A program made the position numbers and the translations under genes. A DNA stretch of 64,000 nucleotides from VRUE01 sp963720805 (lineage in GTDB: Bacteria > Actinomycetota > Thermoleophilia > Solirubrobacterales > 70-9), in the NCBI GenBank assembly GCA_963720805.1, contig CAVRGT010000007.1, forward strand, positions 124,001 through 188,000, given 5' to 3'. A model generated the notes under the pieces. That model was not told the origin of the DNA, ran no database searches, and saw only the letters and a program-made list of their open reading frames with translations. Of the stretch, positions 9,330-18,303 are shown piece after piece (the stretch's first letter is position 1; each line of letters begins with the position of its first letter).

Positions 9330-9673
9330 TGGCCGGAGCCGCCGAGGAGAATCTCTACGAGGTCGAGGAGCTGCTGATGCAGCCCGGGACCTACTTCAAC
9401 CCCCAGACCGAGGTGCTTGTCGTCGTCGACGACTCGACCTCGCTCGACCAGGAGGTCTTCAACATGGAGGCCTACGAGGGCGCCGAGTGGGTGCGGATCT
9501 CCGACGAGGTGCCGGTCGACGAAGACGGTCGCGACCGCGCCCTGGAGAGCTTCCAGACCAGCTACCACCCCGGCTCGACCGGCTCGGTCTCCGAGACCGC
9601 GCTGGAGCAGGGCGACGACGAGCTCGACGCGGACGAGAACGGCCAGGACCCTGGCCGCGAGGACGTCGAGTAG
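9329..9673 (+). CDS. Acidic hypothetical protein coupled to the upstream membrane protein
   Basis: 114 residues, starting at the ATG of an ATGA overlap (9327-9331). The first ~75 residues look folded (YEVEELLMQPGTYFNPQTEV, then VLVVVDDSTSLDQEVFNMEA); the rest is a disordered Asp/Glu-rich tail (DDELDADENGQD). No Cys and no known catalytic motif. Translational coupling suggests it partners the repeat-containing membrane protein. Function not recognised. Confidence 0.65.
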   Translation: MAGAAEENLYEVEELLMQPGTYFNPQTEVLVVVDDSTSLDQEVFNMEAYEGAEWVRISDEVPVDEDGRDRALESFQTSYHPGSTGSVSETALEQGDDELDADENGQDPGREDVE

Positions 9674-9861
9674 CGCTGTAGGCCGGCGCAAAGGATCCCG
9701 GCTTCCCCCTGCCTGATCAGACAGGCTAGAAGGCGCCCCGACCAAGCGACCCTTCGACACCGGGTGGTCGATTGACCCACGCATACGGGGGCAAAGGGTT
9801 CAGCCGGCACCTCGCAGTAGTCGCCCAACTCGCGGGGCTCTTGAGTTAGCCTCCCGAGCCG

Positions 9862-10332
9862 ATGCTCCAGCCAGGCCACAAAGCTCCCGACTTCGAGTTG
9901 CCCGACCAAAACGGCGATCCGGTCAAGCTCTCTGACCTCAAGGGCCAGACGGTCGTACTGTATTTTTATCCCCGCGCCGACACGCCCGGCTGCACGACGC
10001 AGGCCTGCAGCGTGCGCGATCGCAGCGGCGAGTACAAGACGGCTGGCGCCCGCGTGATCGGCATCTCCCCCGACAAAGTCGAGGCGGTCGACAAGTTCGC
10101 CCGCAAATTCGAGCTCGACTTCACCCTCCTGGCCGACGCCGACCACGCCGTCGCCGAGAAGTACGGCACCTGGGTCGAGAAGTCGATGTACGGCAAGAAG
10201 TACATGGGCGTGCAACGGGCCACCTTCATCATCGACCCGAAGGGCAAGATCGCTAAGGTCTTCCCCAAGGTCTCGCCGAAAACGCACGACGACGTGGTGC
10301 TGAAGGCGCTCGGAGAGCTAACAGCTGCCTAA
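9862..10332 (+). CDS. bcp: Thioredoxin-dependent thiol peroxidase Bcp (atypical 2-Cys/1-Cys peroxiredoxin)
   Basis: 156 residues, standard Bcp length. The active site reads PRADTPGCTTQACSVRD: peroxidatic Cys44 with the typical second Cys49 five residues on. It reduces peroxides with electrons from thioredoxin in the cytosol. Start ATG 9862. The ~190 bases upstream contain no gene; a short imperfect stem around 9710-9728 may end the preceding transcript. It is probably a single-gene unit. Confidence 0.95.
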   Translation: MLQPGHKAPDFELPDQNGDPVKLSDLKGQTVVLYFYPRADTPGCTTQACSVRDRSGEYKTAGARVIGISPDKVEAVDKFARKFELDFTLLADADHAVAEKYGTWVEKSMYGKKYMGVQRATFIIDPKGKIAKVFPKVSPKTHDDVVLKALGELTAA

Positions 10333-10364
10333 ATCGCTCCACATCACGCGATAGGTTCGCCCAC

Positions 10365-11348
10365 GTGCTGCGAACCGACACCGGGAACTTCAACCGCTTT
10401 CTCACCTCACTAGGCCTTCTGCTATTGGCAGCAGCCTTGTTGATTCCCTATTTCTATGTTCACGATACGGATGTACTGCGAGTCTCACGAGACGAACTCC
10501 GCGGCCTTACGCAAACCGGTCGCGAGGCGATCGAAAGACGCCAGCGGCGCACCGAGGATCTCGAAAGCTGGGTCCTCGGACTGGCTGGCCTCCTCGCGCT
10601 TGGCGGGGTCGGCTCGCTCTACCTTGGCGGTCGCCGACTTCGCGCTGCCCAAGGCAAGGAAGACGCCGCAATCGAGAGGAAGGCAAGAAAGGAGGATGTC
10701 GAGATACAACGGCTCTCCGAGGCTGAGGTCGAGAAAAAGCGCGACGAGCAGGCACGCGAGGTAGCCGAGGAGAGCACGGTCGACGAGGCTCCTCCCAGCA
10801 CGGTGCCGATCCAACCAGCCCCGCAGCGAGCCGAAGAGACAGCTATTGCCCGGCCCGCACCTTCACCAAGCGCGAGCTTGGCGCAGAATCGCGCTGCCAT
10901 AGCGCGAATCGAGGAAACGCTGCGTCGAGCCCTCGAGGGACAGAAAGATGAATCGTTCGAGTACATATCGGAGGCCAAGTTGGTAGCTGGCTCTCAGCAG
11001 CTCAGGATCGATGGCCTCTTCCGTTCGAGAAAACCCGCCCGACCGGACGTTCTATTGGAGTTGCGGGTAAACCGGCGCAGCAGAAACATGCGAGTGAGGA
11101 GCCGACAGTTTGCAGATACGGCTCTCGCCCTATTGATGCGCTACAGGGCACTCACCGAACGAAGCGCCAATGCGTGGGTTTTGATCGTGGTCCCGGAGGA
11201 AGAGGAAGAGCTACCCGTCGACGAGCGACGACAATTTGAAGACTGGCTCAACCAATCCCTCGTGAGAGAAGGTGTGGGAACGATCATCTCGGAGCGGGAT
11301 CTTCCGAGCCTTCCGGGGCGCTTTCATGAGCTGTTCGACCCCGAATAA
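10365..11348 (+). CDS. Two-span membrane protein with coiled coil and a C-terminal domain of unknown type
   Basis: 327 residues from GTG 10365. Residues ~10-32 (FLTSLGLLLLAAALLIPYFY) and ~68-88 are membrane helices, followed by a charged coiled coil (IERKARKEDVEIQRLSEAE) and a Pro-rich linker. The C-terminal ~140 residues contain RIDGLFRSRKPARPDVLLEL then RVNRRS, a D...E-x-R layout seen in some restriction-endonuclease-like (PD-(D/E)XK) folds; this is only suggestive. Codon use is less GC-biased than neighbours, hinting at acquisition. It follows bcp by 32 bases but an operon is unproven. Confidence 0.7.
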   Translation: MLRTDTGNFNRFLTSLGLLLLAAALLIPYFYVHDTDVLRVSRDELRGLTQTGREAIERRQRRTEDLESWVLGLAGLLALGGVGSLYLGGRRLRAAQGKEDAAIERKARKEDVEIQRLSEAEVEKKRDEQAREVAEESTVDEAPPSTVPIQPAPQRAEETAIARPAPSPSASLAQNRAAIARIEETLRRALEGQKDESFEYISEAKLVAGSQQLRIDGLFRSRKPARPDVLLELRVNRRSRNMRVRSRQFADTALALLMRYRALTERSANAWVLIVVPEEEEELPVDERRQFEDWLNQSLVREGVGTIISERDLPSLPGRFHELFDPE

Positions 11349-11354
11349 CCTCGC

Positions 11355-12430
11355 TCAGGCGTAGTAGAAGGCGATCCCGAAGACGACGTAGACGGCGAGC
11401 AGTTGGACGCCCTCGAACCAGGTCGACTCTCCGTCTTGGGTGACGTAATTGGCGATCAGCACAGCGAGCAGGACGGCGCCTAGCTCGAAGCCGTTGAAGA
11501 CGAGGGCGAGCGGGTGCGGGCCGATGAAGAAGGAGACGAGGACCAGGACGGGGGCGACGAAGAGCGCGACCTGGGCGCTGGAGCCGATCGCGATGTTGAC
11601 CGAGAGGTCCATCTTGTTCTTCATCGCGACCAGGACCGCGACCCAGTGCTCGGCGGCGTTGCCGACGATGGCGACGACGATCACGCCGATGAAGAACTCC
11701 GAGAGGCCGAGCGCGTGTGAGGTCTGCTCGATCGAGCCGACAAGGATCTCGGACATGACCCCGACCAGGACCCCCGCGCCGGCGAGCGCGAGAACCGCTT
11801 TGCGCACCGACCAACCCCAGCTGTCCTCGTCGCCGTACTCGGGGTTGAAGAGCTCGCGGTGGGTCTTCAGCGAGAAGAAGAGGCCGGCCACGTAGGTGAA
11901 GATCAGCACGATCGCCACCAGCAGTGAAAGGTGCTCGACGGTCGAGCCGTAGTCGACGATTTCGGCGCCCGGCAGCGGCAGCCCCTTGCCGTCGACCAGC
12001 TCGAAGATCGCCGGCATCAGCAGTGCCGCCGCGGCGAGCAGCAGCATCGAGGTCTGCACGCTGGCACCGGTGCGGCTGAAGGTCTGCTTCTCGCAGCCGA
12101 TGCCGCCGAACAGCATCGCCGCGCCCAGCACCAGCAGGATGTTGCCGATGATCGAGCCGATGATCGAGGCCTTGACCACCTCCTGCAGCCCCTGACCGAG
12201 GGCGAAGAGGGCGATGATCAGCTCCGGCGCGTTGCCGAAGGTGACGTTGAGCAGGCCGCCGATGCCCGGCCCAGAGCGCGCCGCCAGCTCCTCGGTGGCA
12301 CGACCCATCAGGGCCGCCGTGGGAATGATTCCCAGGGCCGCAGCCGCGAAGACCGCGCCCGCGGTGGCACCGGCGAGATCCAGCGCAACCGCCAGCGGGA
12401 TCAGCGGCGTCAGCAGATAGGGCCAGCCAT
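11355..12430 (-). CDS. Calcium/proton antiporter (CaxA/ChaA family), 5' end disrupted
   Basis: Ca2+/H+ exchanger of the CaCA superfamily in the cytoplasmic membrane. Both alpha-repeat signatures are present: GLLNVTFGNAPELIIALFAL and GNAAEHWVAVLVAMKNKMDL, each with the conserved acidic residue. The first ATG in frame (12306-12308) would start inside the first conserved region, MGRATEEL. The same frame upstream clearly codes for a first membrane helix (TPLIPLAVALDLAGATAGAV) but has no ATG, GTG or TTG. An ATG at 12428-12430 is one base out of frame, and one added G after it would give MGWPYLLTPL. I infer a 1-base deletion there, so the 5' boundary is tentative. Confidence 0.85.
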
Positions 12431-12451
12431 ATGGAGTGCGGAGGAACGCGA

Positions 12452-13607
12452 CTACTGGAGCAATCCCGTGCAGTTCTGGATGTCGACCGGAGTCTGCGCG
12501 TCACCCAGGCATTCGTAGTAGGACTGCTGGCCGCCCCCGCCTGAGTTGCCGCCGCCGCCCGATGAACCGCCGCTGCCGCCGCCGCCCGATGAACCGCCGC
12601 TGCCGCCGCCGCCCGTCGCGCCGCTGAGACCTTCAAGCAGGCCGCCCAACCCTTCGGAGCCGCCATTCTGGAACGCCCCGAGCAATTCGAGCGGGTTGAT
12701 ACCCAGCTTGAGGAAGAGGTCGCTGAGCGGCTTCGAGTTGCCCGGCGCCGAGATCGTCTGTTCTTCGTTGACGCCGGTAAGGGTCAGGTCGAGTTCCACT
12801 TCGACCCGTTTCGCCCCGGACTTGGAGCTCTTCGGCGGTTCGATCGTCGCCTGCGCCGTAACCCGCCGGACGATGTGGTCGTCGCCGACGTAGAGGTCGA
12901 CGTGGGCCGACTTGAGCGAGTCCTTGACGGTGCTCTTCGCCTTGTCGAGTTCGGCCGCCGACGGCAGCGGGCCCGCGGCGCTCAGCTGTTCGTTGCAGGT
13001 CGGGTCTTCGACCAACGTGCTGAGGGCTTCAACCGCGGCCGTGGCATCGAGGTCACCGCTGACCTTGGTCGTGCTGGTACCGCCGACCTCGGCACTGCCG
13101 ACGCTCTTCAGGTTTTCGACGAAGTCGGAGAGTTGAAGATTGCCCACCGCTTCCTGGCAGGCGGCGATTTCGCTCGATTTACCCTGTCCCCCGCCCTGCT
13201 GTTTGAGCGTCGACTTGACGAAGTTGAAGGTGGTCGAGTCGACTTCGTACTCGGTTCCTTCGTAGGCCACGTAAGCCTTGTTGCCGAGCAGCGTGATGCC
13301 GCCTTCCCGATTCAGGTCTTTGCCGCCGAGCGAGCCTTTGGCTGAGAAGGCGAGGTCGAGTTCGGGGTATTCGGCTTCGCTTTCGCTCTGAAACGGCCCG
13401 GCGACGCTGACGTCGACCTTGCCGCCTTTCTTGCCCTTGACGTTGAGGTCGACCGCGAGGTTCACCTTGCCGCTTTCGACCCCTTTCAGAGTCGCTTCTT
13501 CGACCACCGATTGGGGGTCGTCGCTGCTGCTGCCGCCGCAGGCGGCGAGTGCCGCACTCAGCGCGACCAGCGCGACGGAAAGCGGAGAGGGAGCGAACTC
13601 GGTTCAA
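12452..13607 (-). CDS. Lipoprotein (LppX/LprG-like or DUF-type) with Gly/Ser-rich tail; signal peptide frameshifted
   Basis: From ~13507 down, the protein reads as a secreted beta-rich domain (VNLAVDLNVKGKKGGKVDVS, later VDLYVGDDHIVRRVTAQATI), resembling lipoproteins with an LppX/LolA-type fold that carry lipids; this is inference. A lipobox LAACGG sits just upstream in the same frame, but that frame has no start codon and meets TGA. A TTG at 13605-13607 starts MNRVRSLSAF in the neighbouring frame, so a 1-base insertion around 13575-13595 probably split the signal peptide. The C-terminus is a Gly/Ser tandem repeat followed by two Cys. It ends just ahead of cax. Confidence 0.7.
12549..12620. 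repeat. 27-bp tandem repeat coding a Gly/Ser-rich linker
   Basis: The unit beginning CCCGATGAACCGCCGCTG at 12558 is repeated exactly at 12585 and begins again at ~12612. On the minus strand it codes GGSSGGGGS-type linker in the lipoprotein tail. Copy number is likely variable between strains. Confidence 0.85.
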
Positions 13608-13669
13608 AGCGGTGGGCCTCCTGGACGGGACGATCGGGTTGGCGTAGTCGTAAAGCTAGCGGGTGCGCC

Positions 13670-13948
13670 CTAACGAATCGATTCCAGAGTTCGCGGGCTT
13701 TCCTCGGGCGCTTCGATCCTGCCGGGGCTGTCCTGGGTGAAGTTCACCGCTACCGGGAAGAGGAAGGCGCCGAGGAAGATCAGGATGATGCCGGCGGCAA
13801 CAAGCCAGCGGGCCGAGCTGAGGTGCCCGAAGATGCCGATCGCGAAGCCGATCAGCATCAGCGCGATGTAGGGAGTGGCGCTGTGCGGCAGCAGCGAGGC
13901 GAGTGGCAGGGCGAGGTCGAGCACGGGGCCGATTATCATCGCCCCCAT
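13670..13948 (-). CDS. Small two-helix membrane protein, function unknown
   Basis: 92 residues with two hydrophobic helices (PYIALMLIGFAIGIFGHL and WLVAAGIILIFLGAFLFPVA) and a short polar C-terminus. Start ATG 13946-13948, or ATG 13937-13939 if the second Met is used. With the first start, its ATG and that of the divergent moxR gene overlap (CATGG), leaving no room for a promoter between them, which favours the inner start. No family recognised. Confidence 0.65.
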   Translation of the reverse strand: MGAMIIGPVLDLALPLASLLPHSATPYIALMLIGFAIGIFGHLSSARWLVAAGIILIFLGAFLFPVAVNFTQDSPGRIEAPEESPRTLESIR

Positions 13949-14828
13949 GGCCGACGGTTCCGCAGCTGAGGTTAAGCAGGCGCTCGCCGAGGTCGGCTAC
14001 CTCGCCGACGAGCCCGCCGCGCTGGTCTCTTTCCTCGCCCAGCGGCTCGGCAAGCCGGTGCTGGTCGAGGGTCCGGCGGGGGTCGGCAAGACCGAGCTTG
14101 CCAAGGCGCTCTCCCGCGCAACCGGCCGCGAGCTGATCCGCCTGCAGTGCTACGAGGGCCTCGACGAGGCCAAGGCGCTTTATGAGTGGAACTACCGCAA
14201 GCAGCTGCTGCGCATCCAGGCCGGCGGCGAGGACGGCTGGGAGGACGTCCACGGCGACATCTTCGACAAGGAGTTCCTGCTCGATCGCCCGCTGATGCGG
14301 GCGATCGCCAGCCCCGAGCCGGTGGTCCTGCTGATCGACGAGATCGACAAGACCGACCAGGAGTTCGAGGCGATGCTGCTCGAGCTGCTCTCCGACTTCC
14401 AGATCACGATCCCGGAGCTGGGCCAGGTCGCGGCGACGACGATGCCGATCGTGATCCTCACCTCGAACAACTCGCGCGAGTTGACCGAGGCGCTGAAGCG
14501 GCGCTGCCTCTATCTCTGGCTCGACTACCCGGACCTCGAGCGCGAGATGGAGATCGTCCGCCTGCACGCCCCCGAGCTCTCCGAGGCGCTCGCCCGCAGG
14601 CTGGTCGAGGTGGTGCGGATGATCCGCGACCTCGACCTGAAGAAGCCGCCCTCGATCGCCGAGTCGATCGACTGGGCACGCACGCTGCTGCTGATGGGCG
14701 CCGAGGACATCGACCGCGAGACCTTCGAGCAATCGATGTCGATCATCGTCAAGCACCGCACCGACATCGAGCTGGTCGCCGAGCGAGTTGGGGTGAAGCT
14801 TGCCGAGCCCGTACGGCCCCAAGGCTGA
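13947..14828 (+). CDS. MoxR-family AAA+ ATPase
   Basis: 293 residues from ATG 13947. Walker A EGPAGVGKTELAKAL, Walker B VVLLIDEIDKTD, sensor 1 region ILTSNNSRELTEALKRRC (Arg finger region) are all in place, matching the CoxD/MoxR group of chaperone ATPases. Together with the following VWA protein it forms the classical MoxR-VWA pair that inserts metal ions or remodels enzyme complexes; no carbon monoxide dehydrogenase or other client gene is nearby, so the client is unknown. The upstream gene is divergent with overlapping start codons. Confidence 0.92.
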   Translation: MADGSAAEVKQALAEVGYLADEPAALVSFLAQRLGKPVLVEGPAGVGKTELAKALSRATGRELIRLQCYEGLDEAKALYEWNYRKQLLRIQAGGEDGWEDVHGDIFDKEFLLDRPLMRAIASPEPVVLLIDEIDKTDQEFEAMLLELLSDFQITIPELGQVAATTMPIVILTSNNSRELTEALKRRCLYLWLDYPDLEREMEIVRLHAPELSEALARRLVEVVRMIRDLDLKKPPSIAESIDWARTLLLMGAEDIDRETFEQSMSIIVKHRTDIELVAERVGVKLAEPVRPQG

Positions 14829-16205
14829 GGCCGGGCCCACCGCGGGCTCGCCGCCAAGCTGCTCGGCTTCTGCGAGGAGCTGCGCAGCGAGGGCGTCGCG
14901 GTCGGCACCTCGGAGATCCTCGACGCCTTCGCGGCACTGGACGAGGTGCCCTGGACCTCGCGCGAGGACTTCCGCGAGGCGCTGGCGGCGACGATCGCCA
15001 AGTCCCAGGAGGACCGCCGCCTCTTCGAGTTGCTCTTCGATCGCTGGTTCTTCCGCGCCGCCGAGGCCGAGGCGATCAGCGCGGGATCGAGGAGACGCGC
15101 TCAGCGCGGCGAGGGGGGCGAGCGGCTCGACATCGACGAGCTGCGCGAGCAGATTCGCCAAGCGATCCTCGACGGAGACGACGGCGAGATGCGCGACCTG
15201 GCCCGCCTGGCGATCTCCGCCTTCGGCCGCCAGGGCGAGGGCTCGGGCGTGGTCGGGGTCGACGTGCAGCGGATCCGCCGCACCCTCGGCCTCTCGGCCG
15301 GCACCCAGGCGCAGGCCGACGACGGCGCCGCCGAGCTGCCGCCGATCGAGCGCGACCAACTCAACGCCTTCGAGCGTCACCTGCGGCGCGAGCTCGAGCG
15401 CGATCTGATCGAGCGCACCTCCACCCTGCCCCCCTCGCGGCCCCTGGCCGAGCTCGACCGCGCTCTGCCGACCAGCCCGACCCAGGACCTGGCCGCCGTG
15501 CACCGCGCCGTCTCGCAGATGAAGCGACGGCTGGCGACGCTCGGCCACGAGCAGCGCGGCCACCGCAGGAGTGCGGGCATCGACGTGCGGCGGACAATGC
15601 GCGGCTCGCTGGAGACCGGCGGCGTGCCGATGAACCTGCGCTACCGGCCCAAGCGCCCGCGCCGGCCCGAGATCTACGTGCTCTGCGACGTCTCGACCTC
15701 GGTCACCTCGGCCAGCGTCTTCTTCCTCTCCGTCCTGCACGCGCTGCACGACTCCTTCCGCAAGTTGCGCAGCTTCGTCTTCATCGAGCGCATCTCCGAG
15801 GTGACCGAGGTCTTCGAGCACGAGCGCGACTTCCGCGTGATCGCCCAGCGCATCTCCAGCGAGGGCGGCGTCGCCGACGTCTCCGGCTACACCGACTACG
15901 GCCGCGTCTGGCTCGAGTTCCTCGGCGAGATCTCCGACGACCTCGACCCGCGCTCGACCGTGATCGTGCTCGGCGACGCGCGCACCAACGGCCGCGAGCC
16001 CCACGCCGACGTCTTCGCCCAGGTCTCCGAGCGGGCCGGTCGCCTCTTCTGGCTCAACCCCGAGCCGAAGCTCTACTGGAACTACGGCGACTCGGTGATG
16101 GCCGCCTACGAGCGCTACTGCGACGGCGCCTTCGAGTGCTGGACCACCCGCCACCTGGAGAACTTCGTCAACGTCGTCGCGGGCGGCGTTCCGACCGAGA
16201 CCTAG
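14800..16205 (+). CDS. VWA domain protein (CoxE/YehP-like) paired with MoxR; frameshifted near its start
   Basis: From GTG 14946 the frame is intact (419 residues); the coding signal continues upstream in the same frame (GLAAKLLGFCEELRSEG) but without a start codon before the moxR stop. A TTG at 14800 in another frame gives MPSPYGPKAEAGP, and one additional C in the C run at 14836-14838 joins the two. I infer a 1-base deletion. The C-terminal half has the MIDAS motif DVSTS (in EIYVLCDVSTSVTSASVF) with a downstream TDYG and GDARTN. It probably binds metal and works with the MoxR ATPase; the long Arg/Glu-rich N-terminal half is helical. Confidence 0.85.
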
Positions 16206-16211
16206 CGATCT

Positions 16212-16487
16212 TCAGGCAGCGAGCGCGGGAGCTATATCGCTTGCCGGCGTCTCAATATGCTCCGCCATGCTGATCGTGATCTGACCGTCGCGCTCAGCCA
16301 GCCATTTGGCGTTGACGATCGTTATGCCGATGATCTCGCCGAGATCGTCGAACATCACAGCATGGCCCTCAGGCGTAGCTTCGGTCTTTGTCGCCGGAAC
16401 GGGTTTTCCCTTGTGGAGATAAAGAACATCACCGTCGGCGTCATAGACGACGTCGTCAAATTCGTGTCTGCCCATCCGAATTGTCAT
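16212..16487 (-). CDS. DUF2283 domain protein, candidate antitoxin
   Basis: 91 residues from ATG 16485-16487 (MTIRMGRHEF); ATG 16496 is an alternative. The core DDVVYDADGDVLYLHKGK and EGHAVMFDDLGEIIGITIV fits DUF2283, a small beta-rich family often placed next to small RNase-like toxins. Its start forms a 4-base ATGA overlap with the stop of the upstream gene once that gene's frameshift is repaired, so the pair is translationally coupled. The role as antitoxin is an inference from this arrangement. Confidence 0.75.
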   Translation of the reverse strand: MTIRMGRHEFDDVVYDADGDVLYLHKGKPVPATKTEATPEGHAVMFDDLGEIIGITIVNAKWLAERDGQITISMAEHIETPASDIAPALAA

Positions 16488-16776
16488 CGCCTCCATCGAA
16501 ACCTTGGATCGCCTGTCTGGGGAAACGCCGTAACAACGCGATCGAAGCCTCCGGAGATCTCGATCACCACCCGGATCATCCGTCTGGTCCACCCCGCCCA
16601 TACAGGCGTTCTCGGCCTGGTCTGAGATCTGGCTCTCGGTGCACGGGATGTTCGATAGTTCGCACGATGTCCGGCAAATATGGAGCCACGCGCGGGTGGC
16701 GCCTCAGCACATGGTCCCAGGCTCCGAAAGTGAGTGCAACCGGGTGGCCACTTGCTCCTCTCACCAGCAAATACAT
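16484..16776 (-). pseudogene. Small toxin-like protein (BECR/DUF4258-type), frameshifted
   Basis: Two pieces in adjacent frames. From ATG 16774-16776: MYLLVRGASGHPVALTFGAW, then DHVLRRHPRVAPYLPDIV and RPGRERLYGRG. After the G run (plus-strand C run 16592-16595) the frame breaks; one extra G restores TRRMIRVVIEISGGFDRV followed by VTAFPQTGDPRF and a stop at 16484. The H-x-x-x-R-H-P and terminal VVTAFP patterns resemble small BECR-fold RNase toxins. As sequenced the product would be truncated at 16576. Whether the break is real or an error decides if this pair is active. Confidence 0.55.
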
Positions 16777-16856
16777 GGAGGGCGACGCTATGGACCGGCG
16801 GCGCTCACGTGGCGCGCACAATCAAACAAAAGTGCACGGAATTCCGAGTCGGATAT

Positions 16857-17312
16857 CTAGCGGGCGACCCAGGCGTCGGGTTCGGCGGCGAGCGCCTTGA
16901 CCTCGCTGGGCAGCTCACCGCTGACCAGGTCGGCGAGGGTGACGTGCTCGAGCACCGTGCGCAGGCTGGCGCGGACGGCGATCCAGACCTCCTGCAGGTG
17001 CTCCGCGTTGCCGCGGTACTCGATCGACTCCGGCGGCGCCGACTGCACATGGGCAATCGGGCCCTCGACCGCACGGACGATGTCGGCGATCGTCACCTCC
17101 TCAGCGGGCCTGGCGAGCCAGTAGCCCCCCTTGGCCCCGCGCCGCGCCCGCACGATTCCCGCGTGCTTCAACTCCAAGAGGATGTGCTCCAAGAACTGCA
17201 GCGGAATGTCCTGAGCGTCGGCGAGTTTCTCCCCCTTGACGGGTCCCTCGTCCGCCGCAGCGAGCTCCGCCGCGGCACGAACGGCGTAATCAGCCTTAGC
17301 GGAAACGCGCAT
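16857..17312 (-). CDS. Rrf2-family transcriptional regulator without cluster-binding cysteines
   Basis: 151 residues, usual Rrf2 length, beginning MRVSAKADYAVRAAAELA. The winged helix shows IPLQFLEHILLELKHAGIV and the wing RGAKGGYWLARPAEEVTI. The protein contains no Cys at all, so it cannot hold the Fe-S cluster of IscR/NsrR/RsrR and is closer to CymR-type members that respond through a partner or metabolite. It sits 22 bases downstream of the TauE/SafE exporter gene on the same strand, suggesting it controls sulfur-compound export or itself. An inverted repeat at 18277 is a candidate target. Confidence 0.85.
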   Translation of the reverse strand: MRVSAKADYAVRAAAELAAADEGPVKGEKLADAQDIPLQFLEHILLELKHAGIVRARRGAKGGYWLARPAEEVTIADIVRAVEGPIAHVQSAPPESIEYRGNAEHLQEVWIAVRASLRTVLEHVTLADLVSGELPSEVKALAAEPDAWVAR

Positions 17313-17334
17313 GGGGGCAGTTAATCACTCGGCA

Positions 17335-18246
17335 TCAGCTTGCTGCCTCCACCGCCAATTTTGCCGCTTCCTTCTGGCGACGGCGATGCAGCCAGCGCGG
17401 CGCGGCGAGGATGCCGCCGAGGCCGAGGGCGGCCACAGCAGCGGCGATCGGCCAAACGTTCGGGTCGCCCTTTTGGATCGTGACGATGCCGGAGCCGACC
17501 AGGACGATGCCGAGGGCGGTGCGGATGAAACCCTGCGGAGCCCTGTCGGAGAGCGCGGCGCCGATCACGACGCCTGGGATCGAGCCGATCAGGATGTTGG
17601 CTGCCAGCGTGAAGTCAACGTTGCCGCCGATCCAGTGGGCGATCCCCGCCGCCCAGAGCAGGATTGCCGCGTGGAAGACATCGGTGCCGACAACCCGCTT
17701 CGGCGCCAGGCGGTAGACGGCGATCAGCAGGATCGCGATTACCGTGCCCGAGCCGGCCGAGGTGACGCCGATGACGAAGCCGGTGGTGGCGCCGATCAAG
17801 ACGGCGGCGACCTTGTGGCGGCGCTCGACGTCGAAGCGGTCGCGCTCGACCACGAGGTCGCGCAGGATCAGCGCTCGGGTCAGGGTGATGATCCCGACCA
17901 TCAGCAGGGTGCCGCCGAGCACCGCGTAGACGAGCGAGTCGAGGCGGTCTTCGCCGATGTGGTCCTGCAGCACCGAGACGATCGCAACCCCGAGCACGGC
18001 GGCGGGCACGCTGCCGAAGGAGAGCCACTTGACCAGCTCCATGTTCACCGTCTTCATGCGGAAGTGGCGCCAGCCGCCGACCGTCTTGGTCACCGCCGAG
18101 TAGAAGATGTCGGTGCCGATCGCCGTGGTCGGCTGGATGCCGAAGATCAGGATCAGCAGCGGGGTCATCAGGGATCCACCGCCCATGCCGGTCATGCCGA
18201 CGAGTACGCCGATTCCTAGTCCGAAGACGATGATTGCCGGGTCCAT
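17335..18246 (-). CDS. Sulfite exporter TauE/SafE family permease
   Basis: 303 residues with about eight membrane helices. The N-terminal half contains GMTGMGGGSLMTPLLILIFG and the second half the matching VTSAGSGTVIAILLI, the internal duplication typical of TauE/SafE (DUF81) proteins. The family exports sulfite, sulfoacetate or related organosulfur anions. Start ATG 18244-18246. It is followed by the Rrf2 regulator and divergent from an ABC importer, with a shared upstream region of ~57 bases carrying an inverted repeat. Confidence 0.9.
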   Translation of the reverse strand: MDPAIIVFGLGIGVLVGMTGMGGGSLMTPLLILIFGIQPTTAIGTDIFYSAVTKTVGGWRHFRMKTVNMELVKWLSFGSVPAAVLGVAIVSVLQDHIGEDRLDSLVYAVLGGTLLMVGIITLTRALILRDLVVERDRFDVERRHKVAAVLIGATTGFVIGVTSAGSGTVIAILLIAVYRLAPKRVVGTDVFHAAILLWAAGIAHWIGGNVDFTLAANILIGSIPGVVIGAALSDRAPQGFIRTALGIVLVGSGIVTIQKGDPNVWPIAAAVAALGLGGILAAPRWLHRRRQKEAAKLAVEAAS

Positions 18247-18276
18247 ATAGTGCTCCGCGGTAACTTAATTCGACTT

Positions 18277-18297
18277 TCCTGACCTCCTTGGTCAGGA
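18277..18297. promoter_or_regulatory. Inverted repeat in the TauE / ABC importer intergenic region
   Basis: Perfect 8-bp arms TCCTGACC / GGTCAGGA separated by TCCTT, centred between the divergent tauE-like start (18246) and the ABC ATPase start (18304). Position and symmetry fit a regulator site, possibly for the Rrf2 protein encoded at 16857. Confidence 0.5.
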
Positions 18298-18303
18298 GCG
18301 CGA

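Noticed and set aside
13656..16154. 832-codon open frame antisense to the MoxR/VWA genes
   Set aside because: Low-complexity composition typical of the complementary frame of GC-rich genes; both plus-strand genes have full motif sets.
18247..18303. TPP riboswitch upstream of the ThiXYZ-like operon
   Set aside because: The gap is too short and lacks the conserved CTGAGA and GGGGTGC-type elements.
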